From contig JAPLOA010000069.1 of assembly GCA_026400835.1 (NCBI GenBank), forward strand, positions 91,707 to 155,706: a stretch of DNA of 64,000 nt, read 5' to 3'. The stretch's first letter is position 1. Every line of letters begins with the position of its first letter. The notes below the pieces were generated by a model. It was not told where the DNA came from, did no database searches, and was given only the letters and a program-made list of their open reading frames with translations. Positions 26,450-34,866 of the stretch are shown here, in pieces. The position numbers were made by a program, and so were the translations under genes. This DNA comes from Planctomycetales bacterium. GTDB taxonomy: Bacteria > Planctomycetota > Planctomycetia > Planctomycetales > Planctomycetaceae.

Positions 26450-27006
26450 GTGCTTCTTCCCTGAAGAAAATGCTCACCAGCGCGCACTGATTCCACCAGG
26501 AAACATATGCAAGCCAGCGAAGAGGAGATCAGATTCAAAGTCCCCGTTCATGTTTCTCAGTGCGGCTGAGTTGTATGAAACAGTGACAAGGAACCATCAA
26601 GGTGAGACAGGTGGCAAGTTTCACCACTGCATCCTGCAGTGACTTAAACCAGCCGGTGGAAAACAGCAGAAAGAGGAAAGGAGTCGCAGGTGTTTGGCCG
26701 AATCTGCCGAGGAACACTCTGCGTGCGGGCCGAGATTTATCCCAACGGAAAATTTGGGTCAATAGCGGTTAAAGTTTTGATCACGATTCTCCCCAGCTCT
26801 TTTATCGTCAATTGCTATTGCATTCATTTTTGACTCGAACGACAGCAGGTTTTGCCGCTGTGAGATGGCTTCGGCAATTTTTGCTGGTTCTGTCCCGGGC
26901 TTCGTCGTTGTCAGCACAGACTGCGGCTGAAATGGTCAGAAAGAGTGGATTTGAGATCTGAGACTTACAATTTCAAATCCACGTATCCCGGGTAAAAAAG
27001 GCAGAC
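26450..27006. other. Long intergenic region upstream of the YTV-like gene
   Basis: A 557-bp region between the YTV-like gene and tadA, both on the minus strand. It must contain the YTV-like gene promoter and an untranslated leader. No protein-like frame, tRNA or strong hairpin was recognised. The length of the upstream region would fit a highly regulated surface-protein gene, but no specific site can be named. Confidence 0.3.
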
Positions 27007-27498
27007 TTACTTCTTCCCGAGGGCTCGTTGCTGGCGGAAGAATTCCTGCAGAATGGCTTTGCAGTCTTCGGCCATGACGCCGCCCATCACGGCTGACTGA
27101 TGATTCAGGCGGATATCAGATGTCAGGCTGAAGAGCGTGTGACAGGCACCGGCCTTTGGGTCCGTCGTTCCATAGATGACTCGCGGGATTCGAGCCTGAA
27201 CGATGGCCCCAGCGCACATCGGGCATGGTTCCAGAGTGACATACAGAGTGCAGTCCAGAAGTCGCCATGATTGCAGAACTTCTGCCGCCTGAGTAATGGC
27301 AATCATCTCCGCGTGAGCTGTCGGATCATTCAATGTTTCGCGCTGATTGCGACCTTCGGCGATGACTCGCTCCTGATATACAATCACAGCTCCGACCGGC
27401 ACTTCACCTTCATCAAAAGCGATAATGGCCTGATCGAGGGCTTTCTTCATCCAGTAATCATGTGGTGCGAGAGGGTTTTGTGGAAGCAGTTCGGACAA
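27007..27498 (-). CDS. tadA: tRNA-specific adenosine deaminase TadA
   Basis: A 163-residue zinc deaminase that converts A34 to inosine in tRNA-Arg(ACG). The zinc site is complete: HAE at 62-64 (His ligand and catalytic Glu) and PCPMC at 91-95 (two Cys ligands). Other TadA features are EVPVGAVIV, the [16 protein letters not shown] segment and [20 protein letters not shown]. Length and start (ATG 27498) match the family. It is an essential housekeeping gene in most bacteria and shows no operon partner here. Confidence 0.95.
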   Translation of the reverse strand: MSELLPQNPLAPHDYWMKKALDQAIIAFDEGEVPVGAVIVYQERVIAEGRNQRETLNDPTAHAEMIAITQAAEVLQSWRLLDCTLYVTLEPCPMCAGAIVQARIPRVIYGTTDPKAGACHTLFSLTSDIRLNHQSAVMGGVMAEDCKAILQEFFRQQRALGKK

Positions 27499-27774
27499 GT
27501 GTCGGGAGCCTTCAGGAAGATTGCGAGGTAGCGAAGTGACAGGCCGGTGATTCCGTGCTCGGCCATGATTGAGGCGATCTCTTTTACGTATTCAGCAAAC
27601 ACCCAGCCTCCACCCACACCGTGCAGGGAATCCTCTCTGTGATCCCGGCCGCGCGTAGTTCAGAGGATGCGTCGCGCTATGTCAAACGACGACAAAGCAA
27701 GGCTGTAACGCATCGGACCGAAAGATTCTGTGACCGAAAAATTAATGGCAAAGTAAACCTCTGTGTTCTTCGTT

Positions 27775-29343
27775 TCATTTTTCGGTCGTCAAATGTTTCG
27801 GTCGTAACCTTTCTGTGTTTGATGCATTTGGTCGACCATTAAGCGGAGCAGCTTCCGGATAAGTGTACAGGATTTTTCGAAGCGACTCCGTGACAGACGA
27901 CTGATCCTGGACCACGTTCCGTGTTTCCTGCGGATCAGTTTCGTAATCGTAGAGTTCCAGATCTGCTGATTCCGGATTGGCTCCGGGCGTTTTCCATTCG
28001 ACCAGGCGATATCGATCCGTACGAATCGCACGGCCGAGTTTTGCGTTCGGATAGGCGTGGAAGACATGATCTCTGATGCGAGCCTTTGGATCACGGAGCA
28101 CTGGAGCGAGGCTGAGACCATCGATGGGTTGTGGTCCGCCTGGCTTTGGTAAGCCTGCGAGTTCGGCCAGTGTTGGGTAGAGGTCCACCGATTCGGTCAA
28201 CTGACTTGTCACGGTGTTGGGTTGAGTCACACCCGGCGCGACAATCAGCAGAGGAATCCGCGTAGCCTGCTCATAGTTTGTATGCTTGGTCCAGATTCCG
28301 TGATCACCGAGGTGATAGCCATGATCGCTCCAGAACACGATAATCGTGTCGCCCTGCAACTTCAGGCGATCAAGTTCATCGATCACTCGTCCGACTTGAG
28401 CATCCATGTAGCTGGTGCTCGCGTAGTAGCCATGAATCAGTTGTTGCTTCAGTGATGTCGAAAACGCTGCCGCGCGGTCTGCCGGCACAGGATCGTAGGC
28501 GGTGATCTCTCCGCCACGTTTTCCAGCCACAGCGGGGGCGTTCTCCGGAGCTTGCTCGAAGGCTGGGAGCGGAAGCTGGTTTGGATCGTATAAATCCCAG
28601 TACTTCTTTGGCGCGGAGAAAGGCAGATGGGGGCGCACAAAACCGGCCACAATGAAGAACGGCGTACCCTCAGTTTCGCGGCGCTGCTTTGCGGATTGAA
28701 GTCGAACGATCGTTTCTGCGGCAACTCGTCCATCGGCATAGTCATCGTCGTTGGCAATCGGTGCTTCGAATGCAGCGCCGCGCGGAAGTGAGCGAATGGC
28801 ATCCAGCTTCTGATTTGTAAACAGAGCTTCCTCGCGAGTGAGCTGGCCGCCTTGTGTGCTGGCCGGATCAAGGTACTCGATCACTTTCTCCTTAAAATGC
28901 GGGACGCTGAACGACAATGGATCGCCTTCATTGCCGTGTCCAATGTGAAAGACCTTGCCAAGAGATTCCGTACGATATCCATGTGCGGCAAATTGCTGAG
29001 GCAACGTGACGGCGTTCAGATGCCGATCTCGGAGGCGGCTGCCAAGACTATAAAGGCCGCTTGATGTTGAATGAGATCCGAGCATCAGGGTGAATCGGGA
29101 AGGGGCACAGACCGCCTGGTTGCAGTATGCTCGATCAAACCTCAGGCCTCGTGAGAAGAGCCGGTCGATGTTGGGTGTTTTCGCAATCTCATCGCCGTAG
29201 CAACCGAGCGTGGGCTTGAGATCGTCCACGAGAATGATCAGGACGTTCGGCAGATCCGCTGCGACGCTCACTAAGCCTGTCATCAAAAAGGCGATAAGTG
29301 TCGCGAGGTTATTGATCAGGAACTTCAAACCGGGGCAATGCAT
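27775..29343 (-). CDS. Sulfatase (iduronate-2-sulfatase-like, family S1)
   Basis: A 522-residue exported sulfatase. The signal peptide covers residues 1-29, followed by NVLIILVDDLKPTLGCYGD, whose two Asp residues bind Ca2+. The sulfatase signature CAPSR begins at C79, the cysteine converted to formylglycine. Other landmarks are SLGKVFH, FFIVAGFVRPHLPF, and VFWSDHGYHLGDHGIWTKHTNYE, which match iduronate-2-sulfatase-type proteins abundant in planctomycetes. The likely role is removal of sulfate esters from algal polysaccharides in the periplasm. No maturation enzyme is adjacent. The C-terminal 40 residues after LRKILYTYPEAAPLNG are unconserved. Confidence 0.92.
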   Translation of the reverse strand: MHCPGLKFLINNLATLIAFLMTGLVSVAADLPNVLIILVDDLKPTLGCYGDEIAKTPNIDRLFSRGLRFDRAYCNQAVCAPSRFTLMLGSHSTSSGLYSLGSRLRDRHLNAVTLPQQFAAHGYRTESLGKVFHIGHGNEGDPLSFSVPHFKEKVIEYLDPASTQGGQLTREEALFTNQKLDAIRSLPRGAAFEAPIANDDDYADGRVAAETIVRLQSAKQRRETEGTPFFIVAGFVRPHLPFSAPKKYWDLYDPNQLPLPAFEQAPENAPAVAGKRGGEITAYDPVPADRAAAFSTSLKQQLIHGYYASTSYMDAQVGRVIDELDRLKLQGDTIIVFWSDHGYHLGDHGIWTKHTNYEQATRIPLLIVAPGVTQPNTVTSQLTESVDLYPTLAELAGLPKPGGPQPIDGLSLAPVLRDPKARIRDHVFHAYPNAKLGRAIRTDRYRLVEWKTPGANPESADLELYDYETDPQETRNVVQDQSSVTESLRKILYTYPEAAPLNGRPNASNTERLRPKHLTTEK

Positions 29344-29523
29344 TTGGGGCTCGCGGGGGAAGTGTTTTCATTGATCTCGAGACACCGCGCGAATCAGACG
29401 GTTGATTTAATCAGCCGGAACGCACGAGCGTCCAGTTCTGGCAGCAGAAACCGAGTCACAACAACTGGAGACTAACGCCCAAAGGCTGATGCAACGACTC
29501 AATCAACAGTTTGGGAATGTCAC

Positions 29524-29988
29524 GTGGGCGATTCGACAAATCAAGCCTGGATCGAACGTGACTTCGGATTCTGCAGCGTCATTAGATTCATGTTGACGGC
29601 TTCAGAGCGAGCAGGTCGCATTTGGGACGTATGCGAACTGACCGATCTGATGGGCTGCGAGAGTGTGATGGTCAAAAGACTATCGACCGGCAATCGCCAG
29701 AGATTACTGCTGGCCAAAACGTTGTTGCATGATCCGTCGGTTCTGGTCCTTGACGAACCGACCAGTGGCCTGGATCCTTGAGCCCGCAACGAGTTGCGAG
29801 AGATTATCAGGACACTGGCTTCGCCGGGTAAAGCCATCATTCTCAGCTCCCATATTCTTTCAGAATTCGAAGACATCAGCGATCAAGTGGGAGTTCCGGA
29901 GGCCGGGCGTGATTATGGAGAGTATGGCATTGCGGCTGATCCTCGGCTGAATCCTGCGTCGGTGACGCGACTGTGTTTGCCTCGGTGA
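29524..29988 (+). pseudogene. Remnant of an ABC transporter ATP-binding gene, with nonsense codon
   Basis: The frame encodes the second half of an ABC-2-type ATPase: WDVCELTDLMGCESVMVKRL, the degenerate signature LSTGNRQRLLLAKTLLHDP and Walker B VLVLDEPTSGLDP. It then meets TGA at 29779-29781 where homologues have Arg (CGA to TGA is one change), and continues in the same frame with ARNELREIIRTLASPGKAIILSSHILSEFEDISDQVGV. Walker A and the first half are missing, and the end degenerates into unrelated sequence. Truncation plus an in-frame stop make this a decayed gene. Its permease partner is not present. Confidence 0.85.
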
Positions 29989-30060
29989 AGACCTGAGGTG
30001 GTCCTGGCCAGTCAACTCTGCGTCACACTCCCGGACCCGTGCCAATCACAGTTCTTCAGG

Positions 30061-30149
30061 GACAAAATGATCAAAGACAAAATGATAAAACACAGTCAGA
30101 CGTGCCGTCATTCGTTGCTCTTCATCATTTTGTAACCATCATTTTGTCC
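30061..30149. repeat. Palindrome built from repeated ACAAAATGAT units
   Basis: The left arm (30061-30086) has GACAAAATGAT, 4 nt, then GACAAAATGAT. The right arm (30124-30149) has ATCATTTTGT, 4 nt, ATCATTTTGTCC. Each arm thus carries two direct copies of a 10-11-mer, and the arms are inverted around a 37-nt centre. Such a layout could be a multi-site operator or a small palindromic repeat element. It lies in a gene-poor, decayed stretch (29989-30775) with no other recognised feature apart from the short frame at 30312. Confidence 0.8.
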
Positions 30150-30311
30150 ACATGACTGAGAAAGAAATCCTGAGGGGGCTGGGCCACATGACACCAACAA
30201 ATCAGGAATCCGCCTACGGACAGGAGCGACTACTACTCTCGATTTGCGGTCTACATTCCTGGGCAAACAGGGGGATCCGTTGGATAGGCTCAGTTTTCGG
30301 TTCAGCCCAAT

Positions 30312-30578
30312 TTGTTGAAGGACAAGTTGGACGCGTTTCGGATTGGTGTTCCAATAACTCCGTGGGGAATTCGTCAGAGTATTGCTACCGCTGATGACCC
30401 GGAGTTGCAGGGAGTTCAGATCGATGGGATTCACTATTACATGCAGAAGTTGTTACCGGACGAGATACCTCAGGAGTGGCGTGACACTTGGCAGCAGTGC
30501 TTCGAACAACAAATGAGTGTGGCTCAGGAACTATTGAATCGGCAGAATATTCAGCTGCAGGGACAATCTCAGTTCTGA
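30312..30578 (+). CDS. Small hypothetical protein or gene fragment
   Basis: Not recognised. The frame of 88 codons from TTG 30312 encodes a plausible, well-mixed protein sequence (FRIGVPITPWGIRQSIATADDPELQGVQIDGIHYYMQKLLPDEIPQEWRDTWQQCFEQQMSVAQELLN). It has no ATG start, no obvious ribosome site and no signal peptide. It sits between the ABC pseudogene and a DUF1501 gene, so it may be the 3' end of a second decayed gene rather than an active one. Confidence 0.3.
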   Translation: MLKDKLDAFRIGVPITPWGIRQSIATADDPELQGVQIDGIHYYMQKLLPDEIPQEWRDTWQQCFEQQMSVAQELLNRQNIQLQGQSQF

Positions 30579-30775
30579 ACCAGATTGGATTGTTTCGAAT
30601 ATCCGACTCACCTGTTCGACGGTTCACGTGTTCCTGCTCAGGAAACACCAGCGTCTTGCGTGTCTGATTATCATGGCGGTATCATGTCAGGCCTTGTCGC
30701 CGATCGCGGTCCTCAATCGAACCAGATCGAAAACGATGCATTGCTCTGATATTCTTCGCCGGAATCGAGTCAACC

Positions 30776-32182
30776 ATGATACCTGGATCACAACCTCGCC
30801 GCACAATCCTGAAAGCGGGGCTCGGCGGATTTGCATCGCTGAGTCTGGCTGATGTGCTTCGGCTGCAAAATCAATCGCAGGCCAGTGAAAGTCGAACTGC
30901 TGCGAGCGAACGAACGGCCGTGATTCTGGTCTGGTTGCGCGGTGGTGCCAGTCACCTGGAGACATTTGACCCGAAGCCTCAGGCTACTCTGGAGTTCCGT
31001 GGCCCGTATTCTCCGATCGACACCAACGTCCCCGGAATTCAGATCTGCGAACTTCTGCCGCGACTTTCCACGATTGCAGATAGGTACTCCATCCTGCGTT
31101 CGATTGCTCATACGGGTGGCGGACATCCGGCTGGTTCACTGCAGGTTCTGGCCGGTGATCCGGATCCTCAGGATAAGCTTGTTCCGGTGCTGCCGGACTG
31201 GATGTCGATTGCCAGTTATCTGCGCCGTGACTCGGTTCGGGGTCTGCCCAATTACATTGCCGTGAATCCTGTCGACAACTATGACAACTTTACTATCGCT
31301 GGTCCGACTTATCTTGGAGCAGCGTATCGACCTTTTTCAGTGGTTGGCGATCTCAGTAATCCTAAGTTCGAGGTGCCAAACATCGGTATGCCGGTCGAGA
31401 ACCTTGACCGCCTGCAACGTCGCATGTCGTTGAAGAGTGGATTCGATCGACTGCGCAGTGGGCTGGATGTTTCCGGGACATTAGACGCCATCGGCCGCTT
31501 CGAAGGACAGGCCCTGAGCCTGCTCACAAGTCCCGAGGCTGGTGCCGCGTTTGACCTGAAGCAGGAACCGATGGAGGTTCGTGAGCGATACGGTATGAAT
31601 GCCTGGGGCCAGCAATGCCTGATGGCCCGGCGACTCGTTGAGGCCGGTGTTGAGATCATTACCACCGAGTTTGATGGCCCGCTCTGTGGTCGAGTCGCCA
31701 ACTGGGACGATCATGCGGTGAACCATCATGTGTTCGATGCGAACAAGTTCCGTGCGCCGTTCTTTGATCAGGCGGTTTCCGCGTTGATTGAAGATGTTTA
31801 CGCACGTGGATTGGATCGGCGAGTTCTGGTTGTTGTCGCAGGAGAATTCGGCCGTACGCCGCGAATCAGTTACGTCGCCAGCAGCGGTGGCGGTGTGGCC
31901 AGTGCAGCGGCGGGCGTTGTTCAACCTGGCCGTGATCACTGGCCGCGAGCGAACTCCATGATCTTCGCTGGGGGCGGTATTCCAACCGGTCAGGTGATTG
32001 GAGCGACAGATGTCCGAGGCGAAGATCCGATCGATCGACGCGTCGAGCCGGGCGATTTTCTGGCGACGATCTACAAACATCTGCAGATTGATTATGCCAA
32101 CGTCGCGATTGAAAACTTCACGGGTCGACCAGTCCCGATTCTGAACTCCGGCAAGCCAATCCCCGAGTTGACGCGAGGATAG
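30776..32182 (+). CDS. DUF1501 family protein (second copy)
   Basis: A 468-residue DUF1501 protein. The N-terminus QPRRTILKAGLGGFASLSLADVL has the twin-arginine-like RR followed by a hydrophobic stretch, fitting Tat export. Landmarks include VILVWLRGGASHLETFDPKPQAT, SIAHTGGGHPAGS, MARRLVEAGVEIITTEFDG, VVVAGEFGRTPRIS and GRDHWPRANSMIFAGGGIPTGQVIG. It differs clearly from the copy at 17509 and belongs to the group with GGGHP motifs. It is a solitary copy: no PSCyt/DUF1553 gene is adjacent, only decayed sequence upstream, so a lost partner is possible. Confidence 0.9.
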   Translation: MIPGSQPRRTILKAGLGGFASLSLADVLRLQNQSQASESRTAASERTAVILVWLRGGASHLETFDPKPQATLEFRGPYSPIDTNVPGIQICELLPRLSTIADRYSILRSIAHTGGGHPAGSLQVLAGDPDPQDKLVPVLPDWMSIASYLRRDSVRGLPNYIAVNPVDNYDNFTIAGPTYLGAAYRPFSVVGDLSNPKFEVPNIGMPVENLDRLQRRMSLKSGFDRLRSGLDVSGTLDAIGRFEGQALSLLTSPEAGAAFDLKQEPMEVRERYGMNAWGQQCLMARRLVEAGVEIITTEFDGPLCGRVANWDDHAVNHHVFDANKFRAPFFDQAVSALIEDVYARGLDRRVLVVVAGEFGRTPRISYVASSGGGVASAAAGVVQPGRDHWPRANSMIFAGGGIPTGQVIGATDVRGEDPIDRRVEPGDFLATIYKHLQIDYANVAIENFTGRPVPILNSGKPIPELTRG

Positions 32183-32249
32183 TCTGAGAATTCATTGGTT
32201 TCGCAGGGTGGGAACAGCCAGCATCGAGAACGCTGGCCGACCATTTCAT

Positions 32250-33497
32250 CTAGCGGTTCACTCGATACGGTGTCACATCCAGGTGAGGCTTCTGGCCGCT
32301 GACCATTTCGGCAATCAGCTTACCAGTGCCGGTGCCCATTGAGATTCCCAGCATGCTGTGACCGGCGGCAATCCAGACGTTGTTGAATCGAGGCGACCGA
32401 TCGATGAACGGAATCCCGTCCGCCGTCATTGGTCGCCAGCCGCACCATTCTTCCTCAACAGGTTCTGCAGTCGGTTCGTGCAGATATTGAGCAGCTCCGG
32501 ATCGCAGGTAGTTCAGACGATGTCGGTTCAGCGAGGAATCGTAGCCGGTAAACTCCATCGTGCTGCCGACGCGATAACCGGTATCGAATGGAGTAATCGC
32601 CACGTGGCACTCTTCGAGAATCATTGGATACTTCGGGCAGAGTTTTGGTCGTGCCATTGTAATCGAATAGCCCTTGCCTGGCTGAATCGGCAACTTGATA
32701 CCGACGGCTTCGTTCAACAGCGGTGTCCACGCACCAGTCGCCACGACAAATTCATCTGCCGAGATCGTCTCACCGTTCGTCGTCACCGCCGTCGCACGAT
32801 CACCGGTGGAGGCGAAACCCTTCATTGCTGTGTTCTCGCGAACTGTCACGCCCTGCCCTGTAATGATGCGACGGACTTCGCTCATGAGTCTGCTCGGACG
32901 CAAATGAGCATCACAGCGATAAAGCCATGCACCAGCGAGCCCGGGTTTCAAAGCCGGTTCAAGTTCGGTCAGAGCTTTCCCCGCAAGCGGCTCAGCGCCC
33001 ATATCGAAATGTTGTTTCAGCCACGCATCGATTGCGGCATACTCGTCAAATTCATGCTGATCACGAAAGACAAACAGCAGCCCGTCTGTCTTCCATTCGA
33101 CCTGCATGTTCTGCTGTTCGAAAACTTCACGATACAAAGTTGCGGAAGACTGCAGCAGCGGGTGGCAAGCCTGCCCAGCTTCCATCATGTTCTTCGAATT
33201 GCAGCGGAGGGCAAACTTCAGCAGCCATGGGGCCAGACTGAACAGTTTCGTCGGTTCAATACGAAGCGCAGTTTGACGGCTGAGCATTCCTTTGATGGCT
33301 TTGGTGAGCTGTCCTGGTCGAGCCAGTGGAATCACATGACTGGGGCTGACATATCCGCAGTTCCCATGAGAAGCGGCTTTGCCAAACTGAGCCTGTTCGA
33401 TCAGCGTAACCTTTCGACCCGTCTGAGCCAGATACCAGGCCGCGAATCCTCCGATGATACCTCCGCCAATGATCACCGTATGTTTTTGAGAAGTCAT
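32250..33497 (-). CDS. FAD-dependent D-amino-acid dehydrogenase, probably D-hydroxyproline type
   Basis: A 415-residue flavoprotein of the DAO/DadA family. ATG 33497 (MTSQKHTVIIGGGIIGGFAAW) is chosen because the dinucleotide-binding motif GGGIIGG follows at once and because it overlaps the epimerase stop by four bases (ATGA). Other family parts are ASHGNCGYVSPSHVIPLARPG, EFVVATGAWTPLL, GYRVGSTMEFTGYD and the C-terminal GWRPMTADGIPFIDRS..NVWIAAGHSMLGISMG. Tight coupling with a hydroxyproline-type epimerase suggests oxidation of cis-4-hydroxy-D-proline to pyrroline-4-hydroxy-2-carboxylate at the membrane. Substrate is inferred from context; D-alanine or D-proline are alternatives. Confidence 0.85.
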   Translation of the reverse strand: MTSQKHTVIIGGGIIGGFAAWYLAQTGRKVTLIEQAQFGKAASHGNCGYVSPSHVIPLARPGQLTKAIKGMLSRQTALRIEPTKLFSLAPWLLKFALRCNSKNMMEAGQACHPLLQSSATLYREVFEQQNMQVEWKTDGLLFVFRDQHEFDEYAAIDAWLKQHFDMGAEPLAGKALTELEPALKPGLAGAWLYRCDAHLRPSRLMSEVRRIITGQGVTVRENTAMKGFASTGDRATAVTTNGETISADEFVVATGAWTPLLNEAVGIKLPIQPGKGYSITMARPKLCPKYPMILEECHVAITPFDTGYRVGSTMEFTGYDSSLNRHRLNYLRSGAAQYLHEPTAEPVEEEWCGWRPMTADGIPFIDRSPRFNNVWIAAGHSMLGISMGTGTGKLIAEMVSGQKPHLDVTPYRVNR

Positions 33498-34456
33498 ATT
33501 CGAATTCCCGCTCGAAACGGGTCCGTTGGTTGAAGAATCAGATTGCATTCGCCGGTCACCCAGGCGGAGCCGGTAATGGTGGGAATAATAACGGGGTCGG
33601 CTCCGGTCGGAACTGTTGAATCGTCCGGTTGCCAGCTCCCCTCGAAAATGCTGCCGACAATGCTTTCCTGGAACCAGGTGGCACCCGCCAGAAGTTTTCC
33701 ATCGGCCGCCAGGCAAGCCAGTTTTGCGCTCGTTCCGGTACCGCATGGCGAACGATCATAGGCGCCGCCCGGGCACATGACGAAGTTCTGGCTGCTGGAT
33801 TCCGAAGTTGAGGGAGGCCCGAAGAGTTCGATATGGTCAATCAGTCCACCATTGACCCCCGTGATACCATCTCGCTCAAGAGCGGCTCGGATCTGGAGCG
33901 TAAAATCAGACAGCTCTTTCCAGCGAGAAAGACTGAGATCCTGTCCGTGGTCACTGACCAGAAAGAACCAGTTTCCTCCCCATGCGATGTCGCCGGTGAT
34001 TGTGCCATGGCCGGGAACATTCACGGGAACAGCTTTGCGATATCGCCATGAGGGGACATTCCGGACAGCGACGCGGCATTCGTCTTTGAGAGTCGCAGTC
34101 ACCACACCGACGGGAGTTTCAATGCGATGCGAACCGGGGCCCAATTTTTTCATCCACGCCAGCGTTACCATGAGCCCGATCGTCCCATGGCCACACATGT
34201 TCAGGTAGCCCGTGTTGTTAAAGAAAATGATTCCCGCCGCGCAGGTTGGGTCCGAGGGCTCACACAACAAGCCACCGACGAGGACATCGGACCCACGAGG
34301 CTCGTTGATCACAGCGGAGCGGATGTCATCGAAGCGATCGCGAAAGAGATTCAATCGCTCTGCCAGTGGTCCGCCTCCAAGTTCGGGGCCACCGTCAACG
34401 ATGATTCGGGTAGGTTCACCACCAGTATGAGAATCAACGACGCGAATGGTCTGCAC
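33494..34456 (-). CDS. 4-hydroxyproline 2-epimerase / proline racemase family
   Basis: A 320-residue cofactor-independent epimerase. GTG 34456 (VQTIRVVDSHTGGEPTR) is preferred as start because homologues begin MxTIRVIDSHTGGEPTR; an ATG at 34558 would add 34 residues without family resemblance. Both catalytic cysteines are present: C88 in MCGHGTIG and C238 in DRSPCGTG. Two Cys indicate a racemase or epimerase, whereas a Thr at the first site marks the hydroxyproline dehydratase subgroup. Short length and context with a D-amino-acid dehydrogenase favour hydroxyproline epimerase over proline racemase. The later pathway genes (deaminase, ketoglutarate-semialdehyde dehydrogenase) are not in the window. 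Confidence 0.88.
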   Translation of the reverse strand: MQTIRVVDSHTGGEPTRIIVDGGPELGGGPLAERLNLFRDRFDDIRSAVINEPRGSDVLVGGLLCEPSDPTCAAGIIFFNNTGYLNMCGHGTIGLMVTLAWMKKLGPGSHRIETPVGVVTATLKDECRVAVRNVPSWRYRKAVPVNVPGHGTITGDIAWGGNWFFLVSDHGQDLSLSRWKELSDFTLQIRAALERDGITGVNGGLIDHIELFGPPSTSESSSQNFVMCPGGAYDRSPCGTGTSAKLACLAADGKLLAGATWFQESIVGSIFEGSWQPDDSTVPTGADPVIIPTITGSAWVTGECNLILQPTDPFRAGIRI

Positions 34457-34866
34457 AGGGGATCTCTGAAGAAGGAGAGTGATCGCGAGAACTGACACGG
34501 AATTGTCGCAAGGCCGACTGCACAAGACATGCCCCTCAGATCCGGCTGTGATCAGCATTTATCAGCGAAGCAAAGCGAGATCAGCGACTGGCATTGTGTG
34601 AGCGAACAAGGTCGTCGTCCAGGGTCATGGGGAGCGATTCGCGAGTTTGCGACCCGCTGCGAAATGGCGGACTATGGTTGAAAGCCCCACTTTTTTGACT
34701 TTTAACTATTAATTCTTGTTCAGAGGACGATGAAAGATATTGTCATCTTCGCATAAAACTCGCACAATCTTCATACAGAATTCACAAATGGCATTCTGAC
34801 TGGTTGGCTCGGCACGATGTCGGCCCGGCCTTTTCGTTCTCGAAGTCTTATTCGGAGAACAGCCTG
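34457..34866. other. Divergent intergenic region (epimerase / C39-like protein)
   Basis: About 410 bp. The left 100 bp may code for an N-terminal extension of the epimerase if the upstream ATG is used. The part around 34685-34790 is AT-rich compared with its surroundings and is the likely promoter zone for the divergent genes. No hairpin or known site was recognised. Confidence 0.3.

Noticed and set aside
27643..27720. Sequence resembling the 5' half of a tRNA (GCGCGTAGTTCAGAGGATGC)
   Set aside because: No matching acceptor stem, T-arm or GTTCGA-type loop follows at the right distance, and the anticodon stem does not form.
32358..33533. 391-codon open frame on the plus strand opposite the dehydrogenase
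   Set aside because: It is an antisense shadow: Arg, His and Ser rich, no known motif, and the opposite strand has a complete FAD enzyme.
33498..33746. N-terminal extension of the FAD-dependent dehydrogenase
   Set aside because: It lies inside the epimerase gene and would displace the dinucleotide-binding motif from the N-terminus.
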